Below are positions 46,770 through 56,844 of a stretch of 61,125 bases of DNA, one piece after another. A program made the position numbers and the translations under genes. The notes beneath the pieces were generated by a model. That model saw nothing but the letters and a program-made list of their open reading frames with translations. It was not told where the DNA came from and searched no databases. Source of the DNA: Kineococcus sp. TRM81007 (GTDB lineage: Bacteria; Actinomycetota; Actinomycetes; Actinomycetales; Kineococcaceae); contig NZ_JALBVB010000032.1 in assembly GCF_022669155.1 (NCBI RefSeq), positions 23,357 to 84,481 on the forward strand. Direction: 5' to 3'. Each line of letters begins with the position of its first letter. Position 1 is the first letter of the stretch.

Positions 46770-46800
46770 GCCCTGCCGCGCGGGCCGAGCCGGTGCTGCC

Positions 46801-46806
46801 CACCGT
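46801..46806 (+). promoter_or_regulatory. -10 hexamer of the next SDR gene (CACCGT, leaderless)
   Basis: CACCGT, gap GGCGGGC, then ATG 46814. Confidence 0.4.
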
Positions 46807-46813
46807 GGCGGGC

Positions 46814-47614
46814 ATGGACCTGGGACTCACCGGGCACACCGCCCTGATCACCGGCGCGGACTCCGGCATCGGGTGGCACACCGCCCGCCTGCTGCTCGCG
46901 GAGGGCGCGCGCGTCGCCCTCACCGACGTGGGCGCCGGCCGGCTGCAGGAGGCCGCCGAGCGGCTGGGTGCGGGGGAGGACCGCCTGGTCGCGGTCGCCG
47001 CGGACCTCACCGACCCCGACGCGGTGCAGCGGCTGCAGCGGGAGGTGCCGCCGCGCCTCGGCGACCCCGACGTCCTGGTGCACTGCGCGGGGGTGACCGG
47101 AGCGCAGGGGTTGTTCCACGAGATCGACGAGGACGGCTGGCGCTCCACGCTGGACACCGACTTCCTCGCCGCCGTGCGGGTCGTGCGGGCCTTCCTGGAC
47201 CCGATGCGCGCGAAGGGGTGGGGGCGGATCGTGCTGGTCGCCTCCGAGGACGCGCAGCAGCCCTACGTCGACGAGCTGCCGTACTCGGCGGCGAAGGCCG
47301 CCCTGCTGAACCTCACCAAGGGCCTGTCGAAGACGTACGCGAGCGAGGGCGTCCTCGTCAACGCCGTCTCCCCGGCGTTCATCGCCACCCCCATGACGGA
47401 CGCCGTGATGGAGGAGCGCGCCCAGCAGGACGGCACGAGCGTCGAGCAGGCGATCAGCACGTTCCTCGACGAGGACCGGCCGTTCATGGAGCTGAAGCGC
47501 CGCGGCGACCCGGACGAGGTCGCCTCCGTCATCGCGTTCCTGGTCTCCGAGCGGGCCAGCTTCGTCAACGGCAGCAACTACCGCGTGGACTCCGGCTCCG
47601 TCGCGACGATCTGA
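46814..47614 (+). CDS. SDR-family oxidoreductase
   Basis: 266 residues. ALITGADSGIGWHTARLL cofactor loop at 10-27, CAGVTG near 95, LVASEDAQQPYVDELPYSAAKAA holds the catalytic Ser/Tyr/Lys (the Ser in VASED), and ASFVNGSNYRVDSGSV is the usual end. The length and C-terminus fit 3-oxoacyl- or glucose/alcohol-dehydrogenase-like SDRs; the substrate is unknown. The ATG has no Shine-Dalgarno. Confidence 0.9.
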   Translation: MDLGLTGHTALITGADSGIGWHTARLLLAEGARVALTDVGAGRLQEAAERLGAGEDRLVAVAADLTDPDAVQRLQREVPPRLGDPDVLVHCAGVTGAQGLFHEIDEDGWRSTLDTDFLAAVRVVRAFLDPMRAKGWGRIVLVASEDAQQPYVDELPYSAAKAALLNLTKGLSKTYASEGVLVNAVSPAFIATPMTDAVMEERAQQDGTSVEQAISTFLDEDRPFMELKRRGDPDEVASVIAFLVSERASFVNGSNYRVDSGSVATI

Positions 47615-47633
47615 GGGTTCCGCCCCCGGGCAC

Positions 47634-47639
47634 TAGCGT
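47634..47639 (+). promoter_or_regulatory. -10 hexamer of the MFS gene (TAGCGT, leaderless)
   Basis: TAGCGT, gap GGGGCGC, then ATG 47647. This is one of the best -10 matches in the window. Confidence 0.6.
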
Positions 47640-47646
47640 GGGGCGC

Positions 47647-48999
47647 ATGTCCGACGCACCACGGGGGCCCGCCGGCGGCACGGCCCTGACCGCCGCCGAG
47701 CGCCTCGACGACCTGCCGTTCACCCGCCGCCACCGGCGCCTGCTCGTCGGTTCCGGGATCGGCTGGGCCCTGGACGCCTTCGACGTCGGGCTGGTCGCGT
47801 ACGTGCTGCTGGCGCTGCGCGTGCAGTGGGAGCTCGGCGACGCGGAGCGGTCGTGGATCGCCTCGATCGGTTTCGCGGGCATGGCGGTCGGCGCCAGCCT
47901 CGGCGGCCTGCTCGCCGACCGGATCGGGCGCCGGCAGGTGTTCGCGCTGACGCTGCTGGTGTACGGCATCGCCAGCGGCGCCTCCGCGCTGTCGTGGTCG
48001 CTGGGTGCGCTGCTCGTCTTCCGGTTCCTGGTCGGGCTCGGCCTGGGAGCGGAGCTCCCGGTGGCGTCCACCCTCGTCAGCGAGTTCGCGCCGCGCCGCA
48101 TCCGCGGGCGCGTCGTCGTGATGCTGGAGGCGTTCTGGGCGGTCGGCTGGACGGCCGCCGCCCTCGTCGGCTTCCTGCTCGTGCCGGCCTCCGACGACGG
48201 GTGGCGCTGGGCGCTGGTGCTGGGGGCGGTGCCCGCCCTCTACGCGATCGTGGTGCGCCGCGGGCTGCCGGAGTCCGTGCGGTTCCTCATGTCGAAGGGC
48301 CGGCACGCCGAGGCCGAGCAGGTGGTGCGGCAGTTCGAGGAGTCCGCGGGCGTGCGGTACTCGCCGGGCCCGCTCGCGCAGGAGGCGCCGGCCGGTGCCG
48401 TCGCGGCCGCTGCGCCCGGCGTGTGGAGCCGGGGTCTGCGGCGGCGCACCACCGGCCTGTGGCTGGTGTGGTTCTTCGTGAACTTCAGCTACTACGGGGC
48501 GTTCACGTGGATCCCCAGCCTGCTGTTCGAGGACGGGTTCACGGTGGTGCGCTCGCTGGAGTTCACGCTCATCATCACCCTCGGCCAGCTGCCGGGGTAC
48601 GCGGTGTCCGCCTGGCTGGTGGAGGCGTGGGGGCGCCGGCGCACGCTGTCGGTCTTCCTGGTGGGGTCGGCGGCCGCGGCGCTGCTGTACTCGGCCGCCG
48701 ACAGCGACCCGGCGATCCTCACCGCCGGGATCCTGCTGTCGTTCTTCAACCTGGGCGCCTGGGGCGCCCTGTACGCGCTGACGCCGGAGGTGTACCCGAC
48801 GCTCGTGCGCGGGCGCGGTGCCGGGTCGGCCGCCGGGTTCGGCCGCATCGCCTCGATCCTCGCCCCGCTCAGCGTGCCGCCGCTGCTGGGAGCCGGTGGG
48901 ACCGCGGCGGTGTTCGTGGTGTTCGGCGTGGCGTTCGCGGTCGCGGCGGCCGCGAGCTGGTTGCTGCCGGAGACGAGGGACCGGGCCCTGGAGGACTGA
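47647..48999 (+). CDS. MFS transporter (sugar/aromatic acid porter type)
   Basis: 450 residues with about 12 membrane segments. The loop-2 signature GGLLADRIGRRQVF follows segment 2, and RFLVGLGLGAELPVASTLVSEFAPRRIRGR is the segment 4-5 motif of the AAHS/SHS families. A central cytoplasmic loop (about 215-265) separates the halves. The substrate may be an organic or aromatic acid. The start is fixed by the leaderless promoter. It converges on the metallo-hydrolase gene. Confidence 0.9.
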   Translation: MSDAPRGPAGGTALTAAERLDDLPFTRRHRRLLVGSGIGWALDAFDVGLVAYVLLALRVQWELGDAERSWIASIGFAGMAVGASLGGLLADRIGRRQVFALTLLVYGIASGASALSWSLGALLVFRFLVGLGLGAELPVASTLVSEFAPRRIRGRVVVMLEAFWAVGWTAAALVGFLLVPASDDGWRWALVLGAVPALYAIVVRRGLPESVRFLMSKGRHAEAEQVVRQFEESAGVRYSPGPLAQEAPAGAVAAAAPGVWSRGLRRRTTGLWLVWFFVNFSYYGAFTWIPSLLFEDGFTVVRSLEFTLIITLGQLPGYAVSAWLVEAWGRRRTLSVFLVGSAAAALLYSAADSDPAILTAGILLSFFNLGAWGALYALTPEVYPTLVRGRGAGSAAGFGRIASILAPLSVPPLLGAGGTAAVFVVFGVAFAVAAAASWLLPETRDRALED

Positions 49000-49014
49000 C
49001 CGCGGCGGCCGGGG

Positions 49015-49650
49015 TCACCAGCCCCGCTCGCGCCACTCACCGAGGTGCGGGCGTTCCGCGCCGATCGTGGTGGCCGCCCCGTGCCCGGGGTGCACCACGG
49101 TGCGGTCGTCGAGGACGGCGAACAGCCGCTCGGTGACGTCGGTCAGCAGCGAGCCGAACGCGGCGGCGTCACCGCGGGTGTTCCCGACACCACCGGGGAA
49201 CAGCGAGTCGCCGGTGAACACGCGGTCCGGGCCCTGCCCGCCGTCGCGCAGCACCAGCGCCACGGAACCGGGGGTGTGCCCGCGCAGGTGCACCACCTCC
49301 AGCCGCACGTCGCCGGCCACCACGACGTCCCCGTGGCGCAGGCGACGGTCCACGGGGACGGGCAGGTGGTCGGCGTCGTCCTCGCCGGCGGCGGTCGCGG
49401 CCCCCGTGGCGGCCACCACGTCGGCGAGGGCGCCGACGTGGTCGTGGTGGCGGTGCGTGGTGACGACCAGCCCGAGCCGGCCGTCGGGCGAGCCGTCGCG
49501 CACCAGCTCCAGGAGGGTGCCGGGCTCCGCGGCGGCGTCCACGAGCACCTGCTCGCGGGTGCGCCGGCACGTCACCAGGTACGCCGCGTTGTCCATCGGC
49601 CCGACGTGCACCGCGCGCACCTCAGCGTCCGCGGTGAGATCCACGCCCAC
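49015..49650 (-). CDS. MBL-fold metallo-hydrolase
   Basis: 211 residues, glyoxalase II-like. Zn ligands: THRHHDHVGA (HxHxDH) near 66-75, VHLRGHTPGSVAL near 120, FTGDSLF near 146 and VVHPGHGAATTIG near 187. Hydroxyacyl-thioester hydrolysis is plausible. Of three clustered GTG codons, 49650 is chosen because AGGAG is six bases before it. It starts three bases after the stop of the CMD-family gene, so the two are cotranscribed. Confidence 0.9.
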   Translation of the reverse strand: MGVDLTADAEVRAVHVGPMDNAAYLVTCRRTREQVLVDAAAEPGTLLELVRDGSPDGRLGLVVTTHRHHDHVGALADVVAATGAATAAGEDDADHLPVPVDRRLRHGDVVVAGDVRLEVVHLRGHTPGSVALVLRDGGQGPDRVFTGDSLFPGGVGNTRGDAAAFGSLLTDVTERLFAVLDDRTVVHPGHGAATTIGAERPHLGEWRERGW

Positions 49651-49653
49651 CAC

Positions 49654-49992
49654 CTACTCCTGCCCCGCCGCGTCGTCCTGCGCCGCCAGGACCTCCTCGA
49701 TCCAGCGCAGCCCCGCGATGGCGGTGGGGAACCCGCACGTGGTGATGGCCGCCAGCGCCACCGCGCGCAGCTCGTCCGGCGAGGAGCCCTCCGCCAGCGC
49801 CTTGCGGACGTTGGAGCGCACGGCGCCGTCGGACTGGGCGCCCAGGGCCAGGGCGAACTTCAGCAGCCGGTCCGTGCGGGCGTCGAAGCCGGTGTGCGCC
49901 CGCACCGCCTCGGCCAGCGCCCCCTGCGCGGCGGCGACGTCCGGGTACCGCTCGGTGAACTCGCGGTAGATCGAGGGCAGGTACTCGCTCAC
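49654..49992 (-). CDS. carboxymuconolactone decarboxylase (AhpD-like) family protein
   Basis: 112 residues with the CMD fold: KFALALGAQSDGAVRSNVRKALAEG and a short helix ALAAITTCGFPTAIAGLRWI. The CxxC redox pair of AhpD is absent (only the Cys in ITTCGFP), so thiol peroxidase activity is unlikely. GGAGG precedes the GTG start. It forms an operon with the metallo-hydrolase; its own role is unknown. Confidence 0.85.
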   Translation of the reverse strand: MSEYLPSIYREFTERYPDVAAAQGALAEAVRAHTGFDARTDRLLKFALALGAQSDGAVRSNVRKALAEGSSPDELRAVALAAITTCGFPTAIAGLRWIEEVLAAQDDAAGQE

Positions 49993-50031
49993 GGCGTCCT
50001 CCGGTGCGCTGGGGTGGTCTCGCCGACGACC

Positions 50032-52043
<2,012 letters not shown>

Positions 52044-52130
52044 ACCGGGTCGGCGCGGCGCCGTCCCGGGTCGCGGGAGTTCCGGCCGAGTGAGTTCCAG
52101 CCGGGGGGTCCGGCCGGGGAGTTCCCGACC

Positions 52131-52144
52131 GGGACCTTGGTCCC
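52131..52144. promoter_or_regulatory. DosR/DevR-like box 1 upstream of hmp
   Basis: GGGACCTTGGTCCC is a perfect 14-bp palindrome that differs from the core of the mycobacterial DosR consensus (GGGACTWWAGTCCC) at two positions. It is 116 bases before hmp. Confidence 0.5.
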
Positions 52145-52151
52145 CGCGGTG

Positions 52152-52171
52152 GGGACCACCGGCCTGGTCCC
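52152..52171. promoter_or_regulatory. DosR/DevR-like box 2 upstream of hmp
   Basis: GGGACCA and TGGTCCC form an inverted pair with a 6-bp spacer, seven bases after box 1. A TACGTT -10 at 52190-52195 follows. Confidence 0.35.
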
Positions 52172-52260
52172 GTCGACCGCGCGGGTCCCTACGTTGGTGG
52201 TGCCGTCGTGCCGGCGAGGTGCGGCGCTGCGCCACCCACCCGCACGTCCCTGGAGGTCCC

Positions 52261-53532
52261 GTGCCCATCACCGCGCCGCTGCTGTCGGAGAGCTCGGAGG
52301 CGGTGGTGCGGGCGACGGCCGCCGTCGTCGCCGCGCACGCCGAGGAGATCACGGGCGTGTTCTACCCGAGCATGCTCGCCGCCCACCCGGAGCTGCTCCG
52401 GGTGTTCAACACGGGCAACCAGGCGACGGGGGAGCAGAGCAAGGCCCTGGCCGCCTCCGTGGTGGCCTACGCCGTGCAGCTCATCGACCCCGCCGCCCCG
52501 CCGTTCGACCACGTCCTGCGGCGCATCGCGCACAAGCACGTCTCCCTGGGGATCCGCCCCGACCAGTACACGATCGTGGGCCGCCACCTGCTGGCCGCGG
52601 TCGGCGAGGTCCTCGGCGACGCGGTGACGCCGGAGGTCGCCGCCGCCTGGGACGAGGTCTACTGGCTGTTCGCCACCCAGCTCGTCGCCGAGGAGGCGCG
52701 CCTGTACCACCTGGCCGGTGTGGACCCGGCGCTGCCGGTGCGCCCGTACCGCGTGGTGCGCCGCGTGCAGGAGACCGCGGAGGTCGTCTCCCTCGTGCTG
52801 GAGCCGGCGGACGGCGAGCCCCTGCCGGAGATCCTGCCCGGCCAGTACGTGTCCGTGTTCGCCGACCTGCCCGACGGCAGTCGCCAGCCGCGGCAGTACA
52901 CCGTCTCCTCCACCCGCAGCGGTGCCCGCCTGCAGATCACCGTGCGCCGCGTGCGCGGCCGCGACGGCGCCCCGGACGGGCGCGTGTCGGCGTTCCTGCA
53001 CGACACCGTGGCGGTCGGTGACCTGCTGGACGTCAGCACCCCCTCCGGCGACGTCGTCGTCGAGGACGCGCAGGCCCCGCTGCTGCTGGCCAGCGCCGGG
53101 GCGGGGATCACCACGGTCCTGCCGGTGCTGGAGCACGTCGCCCGCACCCAGCCGCAGCGGAAGGTGGTCGTCGCGCACGCCGACCGCACCCCGGCCGACC
53201 ACGCGCTGCGCGAGGCGGTGCTGCGGGTGGGGGCCGAGCTGGACGACTTCACGGCGCTGGCCTGGTACGAGCAGCCCGAGCCGGGCGACACCACGTCGCG
53301 CCGCGGGTTCATGGACCTGTCCGAGGTGCCGCTGCCGGAGGGCGTGCAGGTGTTCACGTGCGGGCCGCTGCCGTTCATGCGCCAGGTCCGCGCCACGGTG
53401 CTGTCCCGCGGTGTGCCGGCCGCCGCGGTCCGCTACGAGGTGTTCGGGCCGGACCTGTGGGGCGCGGCGCCCGAGCCCGAGGTGGCCCCGGTGCCGCACC
53501 AGGGCGTGCACCCGCAGCGCGTGGGCGTCTGA
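52261..53532 (+). CDS. hmp: flavohemoglobin (nitric oxide dioxygenase)
   Basis: 423 residues. Globin domain 1-150 with proximal His93 in AHKHVSLGI and distal Tyr35 and Gln in VFNTGNQATGEQSKALAA. FAD domain has RQYTVSS (about 219-225), the NAD domain LLASAGAGITTVLPVLEH and VFTCGPLPFMRQV near the end. It oxidises NO to nitrate using O2 and NAD(P)H. GGAGG precedes the GTG start. DosR-like boxes upstream suggest control by hypoxia/NO. It adjoins the wrecked nar genes, once a likely NO source. Confidence 0.96.
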   Translation: MPITAPLLSESSEAVVRATAAVVAAHAEEITGVFYPSMLAAHPELLRVFNTGNQATGEQSKALAASVVAYAVQLIDPAAPPFDHVLRRIAHKHVSLGIRPDQYTIVGRHLLAAVGEVLGDAVTPEVAAAWDEVYWLFATQLVAEEARLYHLAGVDPALPVRPYRVVRRVQETAEVVSLVLEPADGEPLPEILPGQYVSVFADLPDGSRQPRQYTVSSTRSGARLQITVRRVRGRDGAPDGRVSAFLHDTVAVGDLLDVSTPSGDVVVEDAQAPLLLASAGAGITTVLPVLEHVARTQPQRKVVVAHADRTPADHALREAVLRVGAELDDFTALAWYEQPEPGDTTSRRGFMDLSEVPLPEGVQVFTCGPLPFMRQVRATVLSRGVPAAAVRYEVFGPDLWGAAPEPEVAPVPHQGVHPQRVGV

Positions 53533-53537
53533 ACCGC

Positions 53538-53831
53538 TCAGGCGGCCGGCCGCTGGGGGTCGGGTTCGGCTGCGCCGCCGAGCCCGGCCCCCGCCTGCCG
53601 CGCCGCCGGGGCCGCGGCCGGGCGCAGGTCCACCACGGCCGGTGCGGCGGGGGCGTCCGCCCGGCGCTGCGCGCGCCGGCGCACCAGCGCCACGGCGAAC
53701 GCGACGGCCACGACGGCGTAGAAGAGCGCGCGGGCGGTCTCCCCGTCGGCGGTGAACCCCGCCGCGAGCGCCACCGACCCGGCGGCACCGACGAGGTGCA
53801 CGAGGTCCATGAACGACGTCCAGACGGCCAC
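53538..53831 (-). CDS. small membrane protein, unknown function
   Basis: 97 residues with two hydrophobic segments (about 9-26 and 33-50) and an Ala/Pro-rich tail. No domain recognised. GTG 53831 lies six bases after CACCAT on the minus strand; ATG 53810 is an alternative. It converges on hmp with a five-base gap. Confidence 0.55.
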   Translation of the reverse strand: MAVWTSFMDLVHLVGAAGSVALAAGFTADGETARALFYAVVAVAFAVALVRRRAQRRADAPAAPAVVDLRPAAAPAARQAGAGLGGAAEPDPQRPAA

Positions 53832-53914
53832 CCGTCGATGGTGGACCCGTCGGCGCCGTTCCGCCCGTCGGTGCGCGTCGGGACGACCGGCCCGGCCGAT
53901 CCGGAACTACGTGG

Positions 53915-53928
53915 AGTGAGCGCTTACT
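53915..53928. promoter_or_regulatory. LacI-type palindromic operator candidate
   Basis: AGTGAGCGCTTACT is a 14-bp palindrome with one mismatch and the central GCGC common to LacI operators; GCTCAC follows at 53929 and pairs with GTGAGC at 53916. It is between the small membrane gene and ybaK, in the 203-bp intergenic stretch 53832-54034. The regulator is unknown. Confidence 0.4.
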
Positions 53929-54034
53929 GCTCACAGTGAATGCGAGGGGTGGTGCGCCGAGCGTCCCGCCGGGACCGGTGGCGCCTGTGCCAGGCTGGGC
54001 CCGACGCCCGCCCGCACGTCTCCCGGGAGCCTCC

Positions 54035-54502
54035 TTGCACCGCAACGCGACCGCCGTGGCCGAGCACCTGCGCGCCGCCGGGTGCGCGGGCGAGGTCCGC
54101 GAACTGCCCGTCCCCGCCCGCACCGCGGCGGAGGCCGCCGCTGCGCTGGGCTGCCCGGTGGGAGCGATCGCCAACAGCCTGGTGTTCCTCGCCGACGGCG
54201 AGCCGGTGCTCGTGCTGACCAGCGGCGCCCACCGCGTCGACCCCGTGCACACGGCGGCGCGGCTGGGGGCCGCCGAGCTCACCAGGCCCGGTGCGGCCGA
54301 GGTGCGGGCCGTCACCGGCCAGCCCATCGGCGGCGTCGCCCCCGTCGGTCACCCCGTGCCGCTGCGCACCGTCGTGGACAGCGCCCTCGCCGGTCACGAC
54401 GTGGTGTGGGCCGCTGCGGGGACGCCGAACGCGGTGTTCCCGACGACCTTCGAGGAACTGCTGCGCGTGTGCGGCGCCGAACCGGTCACCGTCGTCCCCT
54501 GA
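54035..54502 (+). CDS. YbaK/EbsC family aminoacyl-tRNA deacylase
   Basis: 155 residues, single-domain INS-like editing protein that hydrolyses mischarged tRNA. Typical segments: AGCAGEVRELPVPARTAAEAAAALG, IANSLVFLADGEPVLVLTSG, GQPIGGVAPVGHP (substrate loop) and AAGTPNAVFPTTFEELLR. TTG 54035 is chosen: GGGAG lies five bases before it, and homologues begin with HRNATAVAEHL; an upstream GTG at 53936 would add 33 low-complexity residues. It converges on the GNAT gene. Confidence 0.85.
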   Translation: MHRNATAVAEHLRAAGCAGEVRELPVPARTAAEAAAALGCPVGAIANSLVFLADGEPVLVLTSGAHRVDPVHTAARLGAAELTRPGAAEVRAVTGQPIGGVAPVGHPVPLRTVVDSALAGHDVVWAAAGTPNAVFPTTFEELLRVCGAEPVTVVP

Positions 54503-54517
54503 GCGCTCGACCCGGGA

Positions 54518-55231
54518 TCACCGCAGCCGCAGCCCCATCGTGAGCCCGCCGGCGTCCGGCTCCTGCCCGGGCAGCTCCGAGAAACCCAGCCGGCGGTAGA
54601 ACGCGACGGCGCCGGGGTTGCGGGTGGAGACCCCCAGGTGCACGCCGGGCACGCCGCGCCCGGCCAGCTGCACCAGCAGGTGCTCCACCAGGCGGCGCCC
54701 CAGCCCGCGGCCCTGCACGCGCGGCAGCAGGTCGATGTGCAGGTGCGCGGGGAACCCCGAGCGCCCGAGCAGGTGCGGGCGCGGGCCGGGCGGGGAGTCC
54801 AGGGAGCGCAGCAGCGCGGTGTCCAGCGCCGTCGGCTCGTGCCCCGACGCGACGAACCCCCGGTGGCGCCGCCGCACACCGGGCCACCAGTGCTCACGGG
54901 CCCACTGCTCGAAGGAGAAGGTGTCGGCGCAGCCGATGACGTACCCGGCCACCCCGCCGCTCCCGTCGTCCCCGTCGTCCCCGTCGTCCCCGTCGTCGAC
55001 GACGGTCACCAGCGCGGGGTCGTGCGCGGCGTAGGGCCCGGCGTACACGTCGCCCAGCAGCAGCGGGTCGGCGTAGCGGCCGGTGGCGTCCTCCCCGTGG
55101 AACCCGGTGCGCAGGCACACCTCGTACAGCCCGCTCAGGTCCGCCGGGGCGGCCGGGTCGAACGGGCGCAGCCGCGGTCCCGGGCCGCGCTGCGGGCCGG
55201 GAGCGGGGTCGTGCGGGGTTCCCGTCGGCAC
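54518..55231 (-). CDS. GNAT-family acetyltransferase
   Basis: 237 residues. GNAT core at about 90-230: HLHIDLLPRVQGRGLGRRLVEHLL holds the acetyl-CoA loop (QGRGLG), then GVHLGVSTRNPGAVAFYRRLGF. It resembles acetyltransferases linked to O-GlcNAcase-type proteins. An acidic DDGDDGDDGDDG linker (about 75-87) comes from a 9-bp repeat. GTG 55231 is preferred over ATG 55240 because the -10 CAGGAT would overlap the latter. It is divergent from the lactonase gene. Confidence 0.85.
   Translation of the reverse strand: MPTGTPHDPAPGPQRGPGPRLRPFDPAAPADLSGLYEVCLRTGFHGEDATGRYADPLLLGDVYAGPYAAHDPALVTVVDDGDDGDDGDDGSGGVAGYVIGCADTFSFEQWAREHWWPGVRRRHRGFVASGHEPTALDTALLRSLDSPPGPRPHLLGRSGFPAHLHIDLLPRVQGRGLGRRLVEHLLVQLAGRGVPGVHLGVSTRNPGAVAFYRRLGFSELPGQEPDAGGLTMGLRLR
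54962..54997. repeat. CCCGTCGTC repeat, four copies
   Basis: Four perfect 9-bp units within the GNAT gene, encoding repeated Gly-Asp-Asp. Unit gain or loss keeps the frame. Confidence 0.9.
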
Positions 55232-55238
55232 GGCGCCC

Positions 55239-55244
55239 ATCCTG
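55239..55244 (-). promoter_or_regulatory. -10 hexamer of the GNAT gene (CAGGAT, leaderless)
   Basis: Minus strand CAGGAT, gap GGGCGCC, then GTG 55231. Confidence 0.45.
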
Positions 55245-55260
55245 CCGCAGCGGTGCGGGG

Positions 55261-55266
55261 CAGGAT
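55261..55266 (+). promoter_or_regulatory. -10 hexamer of the lactonase gene (CAGGAT, leaderless)
   Basis: CAGGAT, gap GGGCCG, then GTG 55273. Only 16 bases separate it from the same hexamer on the opposite strand. Confidence 0.5.
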
Positions 55267-55272
55267 GGGCCG

Positions 55273-56322
55273 GTGGGCGAACTCCTGGCCGTCGGGTGCT
55301 GGACCGCCGCCACCGGCGGTCGCGGCAGCGGCGTGGTGCTGCTGGCGCGAGACCCGGCCACCGGCAGGCTGCGCGGACCGGTGGCGACCGACCCGTGCGA
55401 CTCGCCGTCGTTCCTCGCCGCGGCCGGTGCGCCGGGGGTCCTGCACGCCGCCCACGAGCTCGACGACGGCGTCGTCTCCACCCGGCGCCCCGGCGGGCGG
55501 GAGGTGCTGGGGCGGGCGCCCACCGGCGGCGCCGCCCCCTGCCACGTCGGGGTGCACCCCGGCGGGGAACTGCTCGCGGTGGCGGACTACGGCGGCGCCG
55601 TGGGGATCGTCGACGCCCCCGGCGGGATCGCCCGGGACCTCGTGCAGGTGCTCACCGCGCCCGGTTCAGGGCCGCGCGCCGACCGGCAGGAGTCCTCCCA
55701 CCCGCACTCGGCGACCTTCCTGGACGCCGGCACGCTGCTCGTCGCGGACCTGGGCACCGACGAGCTGCGGCTGCACGGCGTCGACCCCGCGACCCGCCGG
55801 GTGGGCCCCCGGCCGGTGCAGGTGGTGCGCACCCCGCCCGGCTGCGGGCCCCGCCACGTCGCCGTCACCGGTGCCCCCGGTTCCCGCGCCGTGCACGTCA
55901 CCGGGGAGCTGGACGCGACGGTCCTCTCCCTGCCGCTGCTCGACGCCCCCGGCGGTGCGCGCCTGGGCGCACCGGTGGCGCACCCGGCCCTGGCGGGCGC
56001 CGCGCAACCGCCCGTCCACCCCGGCGAGGTGGCCGTCCTGGCGCCCGGGCGGCTCGTGGTCACCAACCGCGGCGCCGACGTCCTCACCGTCCACGAGGTC
56101 GTCGGCGGCACCGCCCGACCCGTGCACGACGTGCCGCTCGGCGCGCGCAACCCCCGCCACGTGCGCGTCCTCGCCGGCCCCGGCGGGCGCGCGCACCTCT
56201 ACGTCAGCGCGCAGGACTCCGACGCCGTGGTCCACCTGGCCCTGGACGCGGACCTGGCCGTGGTGGACCGCTCGTCGGCCGAGGTCGCCTCACCCACGTG
56301 CGTGCTGCCGCTGGCGGAGTGA
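55273..56322 (+). CDS. lactonase family protein (6-phosphogluconolactonase-like beta-propeller)
   Basis: 349 residues of the YbhE/Pgl seven-bladed propeller family: VGCWTAATGGRGSGVVLL, PCHVGVHPGGELLAVADYGGAV, SSHPHSATFLDAGTLLVADLGTDEL and GPRHVAVTGAPG are the blade repeats with conserved His/Arg. The family hydrolyses sugar lactones, for example 6-phosphogluconolactone, but many members have other substrates. The GTG start has no Shine-Dalgarno and sits six bases after a -10. Confidence 0.88.
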   Translation: MGELLAVGCWTAATGGRGSGVVLLARDPATGRLRGPVATDPCDSPSFLAAAGAPGVLHAAHELDDGVVSTRRPGGREVLGRAPTGGAAPCHVGVHPGGELLAVADYGGAVGIVDAPGGIARDLVQVLTAPGSGPRADRQESSHPHSATFLDAGTLLVADLGTDELRLHGVDPATRRVGPRPVQVVRTPPGCGPRHVAVTGAPGSRAVHVTGELDATVLSLPLLDAPGGARLGAPVAHPALAGAAQPPVHPGEVAVLAPGRLVVTNRGADVLTVHEVVGGTARPVHDVPLGARNPRHVRVLAGPGGRAHLYVSAQDSDAVVHLALDADLAVVDRSSAEVASPTCVLPLAE

Positions 56323-56340
56323 ACCCCGCGCCCCGGCAGC

Positions 56341-56745
56341 TCACTCCAGCACGGCGAGCGCGTCGATCTCCACCAGCATCTCCGCGCGCGGCAGGCCGGT
56401 GAACACGGTGGTGCGCGCGGGCAGCACCCCGTCGGTGGTGCGGGCGCCGACGAAGTCCCCGTACGCCTCGTTCATCGCCGCGAAGTCGTCGCGGGTCGTC
56501 AGGTACACGCGCAGCGCCAGCACGTCGTCGAACGTGGCGCCCCCGGCGCGCAGCACGGCCTCCACGTTGCGCAGGGTGCGCTCGGTCTGCGCCCGCACGT
56601 CGCCGGCGTGCACGTACTCGCCGGTGGCGGGGTCGACCGGGCCCTGCCCGGAGACCTGCAGCAGCGGCCCCTTGCGCACCCCCTGGGAGAACGTGTGCGC
56701 GGGGGCGGGGGCCTCGTCGGTGCTGACGGCGGTGCGCGGGGACAC
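56341..56745 (-). CDS. RidA family reactive imine/enamine deaminase
   Basis: 134 residues. YjgF/UK114/RidA fold with LLQVSGQGPVDPATGEYVHAGDVRAQT, the LALRVYLTTRDDFAAMNEAYGDF segment and VLPARTTVFTGLPRAEMLVEIDALA, which carries the family's Arg and Glu. RidA clears 2-aminoacrylate and related imines released by PLP dehydratases. GGAGGAG precedes the GTG. It is divergent from a PLP D-Ser/Thr dehydratase-like gene, a sensible partner. Confidence 0.92.
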   Translation of the reverse strand: MSPRTAVSTDEAPAPAHTFSQGVRKGPLLQVSGQGPVDPATGEYVHAGDVRAQTERTLRNVEAVLRAGGATFDDVLALRVYLTTRDDFAAMNEAYGDFVGARTTDGVLPARTTVFTGLPRAEMLVEIDALAVLE

Positions 56746-56844
56746 GGGGACTCCTCCTCGTCGGGGACGGCCCGGGGCCTCGACCCGGCGCCGCCACGAT
56801 GCTAGAACCAGCCGGACGCGCACGACGGGGAGAGGCGGTCCACG

